Shown here: piece by piece, positions 7,027 to 9,382 of the stretch | Layout: each line of letters opens with the position of its first letter | Position numbering within the stretch: position 1 is the first letter of the stretch | NCBI GenBank assembly: GCA_002449635.1 | Contig: DJXF01000080.1 | Span: forward strand, 1 to 9,382 | Origin: Clostridiales bacterium UBA7011 | GTDB taxonomy: Bacteria > Bacillota > Clostridia > Oscillospirales > Butyricicoccaceae | DNA: 9,382 bases | Reading direction: 5' to 3' | The notes under the pieces: model-generated | Seen by the model: only the letters and a program-made list of their open reading frames with translations | The model's database searches: none | What the model was told of the DNA's origin: nothing | Position numbers and translations under genes: made by a program

Positions 7027-7054
7027 ATTATACGGGTTTCCGACAGCTTGTCAA
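7027..7054 (-). promoter_or_regulatory. Promoter of the rpsF-ssb-rpsR operon
   Basis: On the minus strand, TTGACA (7049-7054), a 16-bp spacer and TATAAT (7027-7032) match the housekeeping consensus at all twelve positions. Transcription should start near 7020, giving a leader of about 54 nt. A consensus promoter fits a ribosomal protein operon. Confidence 0.9.
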
Positions 7055-7109
7055 GGGGCTGTTTTCAAAAAAAACCAAAAGAATGAAAAGGTTTTTTGCG
7101 TTTTTCTCC

Positions 7110-7138
7110 TTGACGAACATGGGCTGCTGTGATAAAAT
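7110..7138 (+). promoter_or_regulatory. Promoter of tRNA-Thr
   Basis: TTGACG (7110-7115), a 17-bp spacer and TAAAAT (7133-7138) lie directly upstream of the tRNA, whose 5' end is 11 nt past the -10. It is divergent from the rpsF promoter. Confidence 0.8.
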
Positions 7139-7149
7139 ACCTTCCAGAT

Positions 7150-7224
7150 GCTAATGTGGCTCAGGGGTAGAGCAGCTCACTCGTAATGAGCAGGTCGTCG
7201 GTTCGAATCCGACCATTAGCTCCA
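7150..7224 (+). tRNA. tRNA-Thr, anticodon CGT
   Basis: The acceptor stem is GCTAATG with CATTAGC. The D arm is GCTC/GAGC. The anticodon arm is GCTCA-CTCGTAA-TGAGC with anticodon CGT, reading ACG. The T arm is GTCGG-TTCGAAT-CCGAC. The discriminator is T and CCA is encoded at 7222-7224. All four arms pair fully, so the gene looks functional. It is flanked by its own promoter and terminator. An integrase gene lies about 170 bp downstream, pointing towards it, so the tRNA 3' end may be an integration target. Confidence 0.96.
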
Positions 7225-7226
7225 TC

Positions 7227-7262
7227 AAAACCGCTTGTTTCTTCGGAAATGGGCGGTTTTTT
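7227..7262 (+). terminator. Intrinsic terminator of tRNA-Thr
   Basis: AAAA plus an 11-bp stem (7231-7241 with 7246-7256, three G-T pairs) closes a C(TTCG)G tetraloop and is followed by TTTTTT. It begins 2 nt after the CCA. Confidence 0.88.
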
Positions 7263-7290
7263 GTACTTTTTGTATGCGTTGAAATTTGAC

Positions 7291-7345
7291 AAACCACAAA
7301 TTGTGGTTTATTTGTGGTTTACGGCACTTTTATTAACGTGGTTTA
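7291..7345. repeat. TGTGGTTTA repeat cluster between tRNA and integrase, possible attachment-site arm sites
   Basis: AAACCACA (7291-7298) is an inverted copy of TGTGGTTT (7302-7309) across 3 nt. TTGTGGTTTA occurs at 7301-7310 and again at 7312-7321, 11 bp apart, about one helical turn. GTGGTTTA recurs at 7338-7345, and a further TGTGGTTTA is at 9321-9329. Short repeats of this sort beside an integrase gene are typical of recombinase arm sites. That role is inferred; no matching far end is visible. Confidence 0.45.
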
Positions 7346-7359
7346 TCGTTGCAGAAAGA

Positions 7360-7399
7360 CCGCACAAACTGGAATAATCCGGCTTGTGCGGCCTTTTTT
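7360..7399 (+). terminator. Hairpin terminator at the integrase 3' end
   Basis: CCGCACAA (7360-7367) pairs with TTGTGCGG (7384-7391), and TTTTTT follows at 7394-7399. The T-tract is on the plus strand, so it would mainly stop transcription entering the integrase gene from the tRNA side. For the integrase transcript (minus) the tail is only TCTTTCT. It overlaps the integrase stop codon. Confidence 0.65.
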
Positions 7400-8846
7400 A
7401 AGCGCGTTTTGTGGTTGTTCGGTTGGCGGTTGGCGCGAGAAGATTCTCAAGTGCTTCTGCAGCAGCTGCATTTGCAGATTGGATTGCGTGGGAATAGATT
7501 TTGGTTGTCGTAGCGGGAGTTGCGTGTCCAAGACGATCTGCAACTGTTGTTACTGGAATATTACTTGCAATCTGTAAGGTGGCGTTTGTATGCCGCAGGC
7601 TATGGATATGGATTGCAGGAAGGTCGGTTCGATTGATGAAGTCACGAAACCAGCTTGTCAGGCTGTCCGGATTGATCGGAAGACCGTCGGGACGGGTGAA
7701 CAATCTTGGATGCTCTGCCCGGTCGGGATTCCACAAAGCCCCCGCCTTGAAACGTGCTTCGGTCTGATGCAGACGATAAGCTTTCAGCATGGAAATGACA
7801 GAGGAAGAAATCTTGATGGCTCTGTATGAGCTTGTATTCTTGGTGCAGTCCTCAATGATGCCCTGACCGGCAATATACTGCGAGGTACGGCGTATAGAAA
7901 TCAGAGCATGATCAAAGTCAATATCGTGCCATTCCAGACCGCATAGCTCAGCACGGCGCATACCGGTGAACAGAAGGAGAGAGACCATGACACGGTGTTC
8001 CTCTGTTTCGGTTTTCAGCAGGGAGAGGAGGTCTTGTGCTTGATACTCGTTGAGGTATACGGCTTCCTCATGTGCCTGCTTCGGAAGCTCGGCACGGTGG
8101 GCGGGATTGTCATAGACCAGCTGCCACTTGACTGCACGCTGCATGATTGAACTGATGACGTTATGATACTTGCGGACGGTGGCAGGAGAAAGCCCCTTGT
8201 TTGTTTTCGTGTAGGAGAACAGGAAAGAAAAGTCTTTACCCAACGCAGCGCTGATTTTCTGTGCGCTCTCAATACTGACAGGACGGTTGTTATAGGCTTC
8301 ACGAAGGGTGTTGATATGTAAGCCGGCAGAGGCTGCCAGAGCCTTCTGCGTCAATCCTGATGCCTTTGCCAGTGATCGTATATCTGCGATAGGCTGTGCT
8401 TTACTGTCAGCCCTCACGCCCTCTGCGGACAACTGCTTATAGAATGCATTCAGATGGTTCGGACGGAGCTTGTCGATGTGGATTTGACCGATGGCTGCGT
8501 TGATACGCGGCAGAAGCTGCTTGTATCCCTGCAAAGTGCGAGGCCTGAGATGGTCATTCGCATATTCTTCAAAGTAACGCTTTGCAAAATCTTCAAACTT
8601 GATGCCGGAAGATAAAACAAGCCCTTGCTGTACTTGCTGCTCAAAGAGAATAGCAGCTTTCATAGCTTCTTTTTCTGCCTTTTTGGGAGACATACCCACA
8701 GGCGGCTTCCATGTCTTGGTTTTCCTGACCTGCTTTCCGTTGGAAGAGTATCCTTCGAAAGCGGCTGGGTTATCGAACGCCGGAAGAGTTGTTCGAAGCC
8801 TATCTGGATAATATCTATTACGTGGTGCAGCAGAGAAAGTCTGCAT
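7398..8846 (-). CDS. Tyrosine recombinase/integrase with an inserted HTH domain; N-terminus probably not native
   Basis: Site-specific DNA strand exchange for a mobile element. The frame has 482 codons. The arm-binding region lies at about 33-75 (GKQVRKTKTWKPPVGMSPKK). The core-binding helices lie at about 83-140 and 219-250, and the catalytic domain at about 262-470. The catalytic set is complete: R297 (TGMRRAEL), K336, H415 and R418 (HSLRHT), H441 (LGH) and nucleophile Y451. Between the two core-binding halves, residues about 145-217 hold an XRE-like helix-turn-helix (LTQKALAASAGLHINTLREA, then AQKISAALGKDFSFLF). The first ~32 codons lie antisense to an IS30-like transposase fragment, do not look like integrase, and have no SD before the ATG. 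The native 5' end is probably lost, and activity is uncertain. The gene faces tRNA-Thr. Confidence 0.85.
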   Translation of the reverse strand: MQTFSAAPRNRYYPDRLRTTLPAFDNPAAFEGYSSNGKQVRKTKTWKPPVGMSPKKAEKEAMKAAILFEQQVQQGLVLSSGIKFEDFAKRYFEEYANDHLRPRTLQGYKQLLPRINAAIGQIHIDKLRPNHLNAFYKQLSAEGVRADSKAQPIADIRSLAKASGLTQKALAASAGLHINTLREAYNNRPVSIESAQKISAALGKDFSFLFSYTKTNKGLSPATVRKYHNVISSIMQRAVKWQLVYDNPAHRAELPKQAHEEAVYLNEYQAQDLLSLLKTETEEHRVMVSLLLFTGMRRAELCGLEWHDIDFDHALISIRRTSQYIAGQGIIEDCTKNTSSYRAIKISSSVISMLKAYRLHQTEARFKAGALWNPDRAEHPRLFTRPDGLPINPDSLTSWFRDFINRTDLPAIHIHSLRHTNATLQIASNIPVTTVADRLGHATPATTTKIYSHAIQSANAAAAEALENLLAPTANRTTTKRA

Positions 8847-8926
8847 CCAAGGCGGCGATACCGCCCTGTTCTACAAACTGTTCAATTTGCACTTGCAATT
8901 TTCAAAAAAATAAAAGAACTCTGTAA
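8753..8926 (+). pseudogene. C-terminal fragment of an IS30-family transposase
   Basis: Reading from 8753, the plus strand gives LRKRLGYRTPEELFEAYLDN and then IYYVVQQRK. I recognise this as the very end of IS30-type transposases (the usual pattern is RK-LGYKTPEE-F). The frame is closed upstream by TGA at 8726-8728, so the DDE catalytic core is absent and only about 20-30 true residues remain. The frame stays open to TAA at 8924-8926, but the tail after IYYVVQQ is cysteine-rich and unlikely to be native. Its left end meets the integrase reading frame near 8750-8760. This is the scar of an insertion followed by deletion. Family assignment is from memory of the motif, not from a search. Confidence 0.65.
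8877..8905. mobile_element. Possible terminal inverted-repeat end of the IS30-like remnant
   Basis: CTGTTCAATTTGCACTTGCA and the following TTTTC, just past the transposase tail, resemble the AT-rich ends of Firmicutes IS30 elements (TGTTCAATTTG-type). The opposite end of the element is not present in the window, so the repeat cannot be paired here. Confidence 0.35.
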
Positions 8927-9010
8927 AATCAAATCAGCGCGCGGCTTGGAGATATCCGGCCCTTTCTTTCGCGTTTATAAACAGCAATAGGTATCGTTCT
9001 GGCTGTAAAG

Positions 9011-9121
9011 GTGAAAGCGCAGCAGCGGAGCAAAGCAAACGCTGCGCTGGTGATCTCCATCATCGGTGCGGCAATTGCTGTGCTGAACATGGCAGTGGGT
9101 GCTGTTTTGGCGGCCGCTTAA
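9011..9121 (+). CDS. Small hydrophobic peptide ORF (36 residues), unrecognised
   Basis: The frame opens after a TAA at 8978-8980. From the GTG at 9011 it gives a basic start (MKAQQRSKANAA), a hydrophobic segment of about 23 residues rich in Ala, Val, Ile and Gly (LVISIIGAAIAVLNM and on), and ends AVLAAA at TAA 9119-9121. It would be a single-span membrane peptide with a positive N-terminus. There is no clear SD; AAAG directly abuts the GTG. It may be a real small membrane protein, a type I toxin-like peptide, the tail of a disrupted gene, or chance. I recognise no family. Confidence 0.25.
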   Translation: MKAQQRSKANAALVISIIGAAIAVLNMAVGAVLAAA

Positions 9122-9159
9122 CGCAGAACAAAGAGATAAAACCGCATAACGGATACGGG

Positions 9160-9185
9160 AACCGGCTGCCTCACGGCAGACGGTT
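9160..9185. repeat. Hairpin without a U-tract
   Basis: AACCG-G-CTGCC, a TCAC loop, then GGCAG-A-CGGTT gives a 10-bp stem with a single G-A mismatch. No T-run follows on the plus strand (ACAATTTACG) or on the minus strand (CCCGTATCC), so it is a weak case for an intrinsic terminator. Its role is unknown. Confidence 0.45.
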
Positions 9186-9302
9186 ACAATTTACGCTGAC
9201 CTGTCAGGGCAGTACGGGCAGGAGCCTTTTCCGTAAAATGGGGATAATGCCTCTTTTGTTGGCGGAGTGCACAAAAATTTTGCGGGATTACACGCATTTT
9301 TA

Positions 9303-9331
9303 TTGTATTTTTTCGCCTGATGTGGTTTAAT
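9303..9331 (+). promoter_or_regulatory. Weak candidate promoter near the right edge
   Basis: TTGTAT (9303-9308), a 17-bp spacer and TTTAAT (9326-9331). The -10 matches 5 of 6 consensus bases and the -35 only 3 of 6. It would drive a gene starting at 9351 or 9357. The TGTGGTTTA copy at 9321-9329 overlaps the -10. Confidence 0.3.
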
Positions 9332-9356
9332 GGTAGTAAGAAAGAACGACGTGGAA

Positions 9357-9382
9357 ATGACTGATTACAATAGAAAAAGAGG
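9357..9382 (+). CDS. Possible start of a gene running off the right edge
   Basis: ATG at 9357 (or an in-frame GTG at 9351) begins MTDYNRKR and stays open to the edge. Only eight codons are visible, the SD is poor, and no product can be named. It is listed because a promoter-like pair lies just upstream. Confidence 0.2.

Larger units (their letters stand above)
8927..9382. other. Mostly non-coding accessory segment
   Basis: No ORF above 60 codons belongs here. The stretch holds a small hydrophobic ORF (9011-9121), a hairpin (9160-9185), AT-rich DNA with a weak promoter-like pair, and possibly the first codons of a gene at the right edge. I searched by eye for a second copy of the tRNA-Thr 3' end and found none longer than 8 bp. 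Confidence 0.5.

Noticed and set aside
9054..9061. CTCCATCA, shared with the end of tRNA-Thr (7220-7227), as a possible attR core
   Set aside because: Only 8 bp match, the flanks differ, and tRNA attachment cores are normally longer and extend into the T arm. Chance explains it.
1..9382. CRISPR array or defence island
   Set aside because: No regularly spaced repeats of 23-40 bp and no cas, restriction or toxin-antitoxin genes are visible. The only repeats are the short motifs described above.

Overview
The window reads as chromosomal DNA of a Gram-positive Clostridia-type bacterium. An Oscillospiraceae/Butyricicoccaceae-like gut anaerobe is my best guess, inferred from memory of gene families and not from a search. 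The pointers are a ribonuclease J gene, the rpsF-ssb-rpsR operon, near-consensus TTGACA/TATAAT promoters, AGGAGG ribosome binding sites, and a cobalamin-dependent methionine synthase whose reactivation domain is a separate gene.

Layout. (1) 1-3557, minus strand: a tightly overlapping operon metF > reactivation-domain gene > metH. MetF makes 5-methyltetrahydrofolate, MetH uses it to methylate homocysteine through cobalamin, and the stand-alone domain should re-methylate oxidised cobalamin with AdoMet. metH runs off the left edge just inside its cobalamin domain. (2) 3558-3989: a divergent control region with one promoter for each direction, two imperfect copies of an 18-19 bp element between them, and a short ORF in the leader of the rightward gene. 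(3) 3990-5648, plus strand: ribonuclease J. (4) 5649-5895: two terminator hairpins between convergent units. (5) 5896-7054, minus strand: rpsR, ssb and rpsF, with a near-perfect promoter and a leader hairpin. (6) 7110-7262, plus strand: tRNA-Thr(CGT) with its own promoter and a UUCG-loop terminator. (7) 7290-9382: accessory DNA next to the tRNA. It holds repeated TGTGGTTTA motifs, a tyrosine integrase on the minus strand with a helix-turn-helix domain inserted in its core-binding region, a fragment of an IS30-like transposase joined to the integrase 5' end, and about 450 bp with little recognisable coding.

Regions 1 to 6 are ordinary housekeeping DNA. The less ordinary parts are the integrase (inserted HTH domain; N-terminal codons apparently borrowed from the antisense strand of an IS remnant), the repeats between tRNA and integrase, and the paired elements in the metF/rnj control region. 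I do not see a complete new defence or metabolic system here. The cargo of the element, if any, lies to the right of the window.
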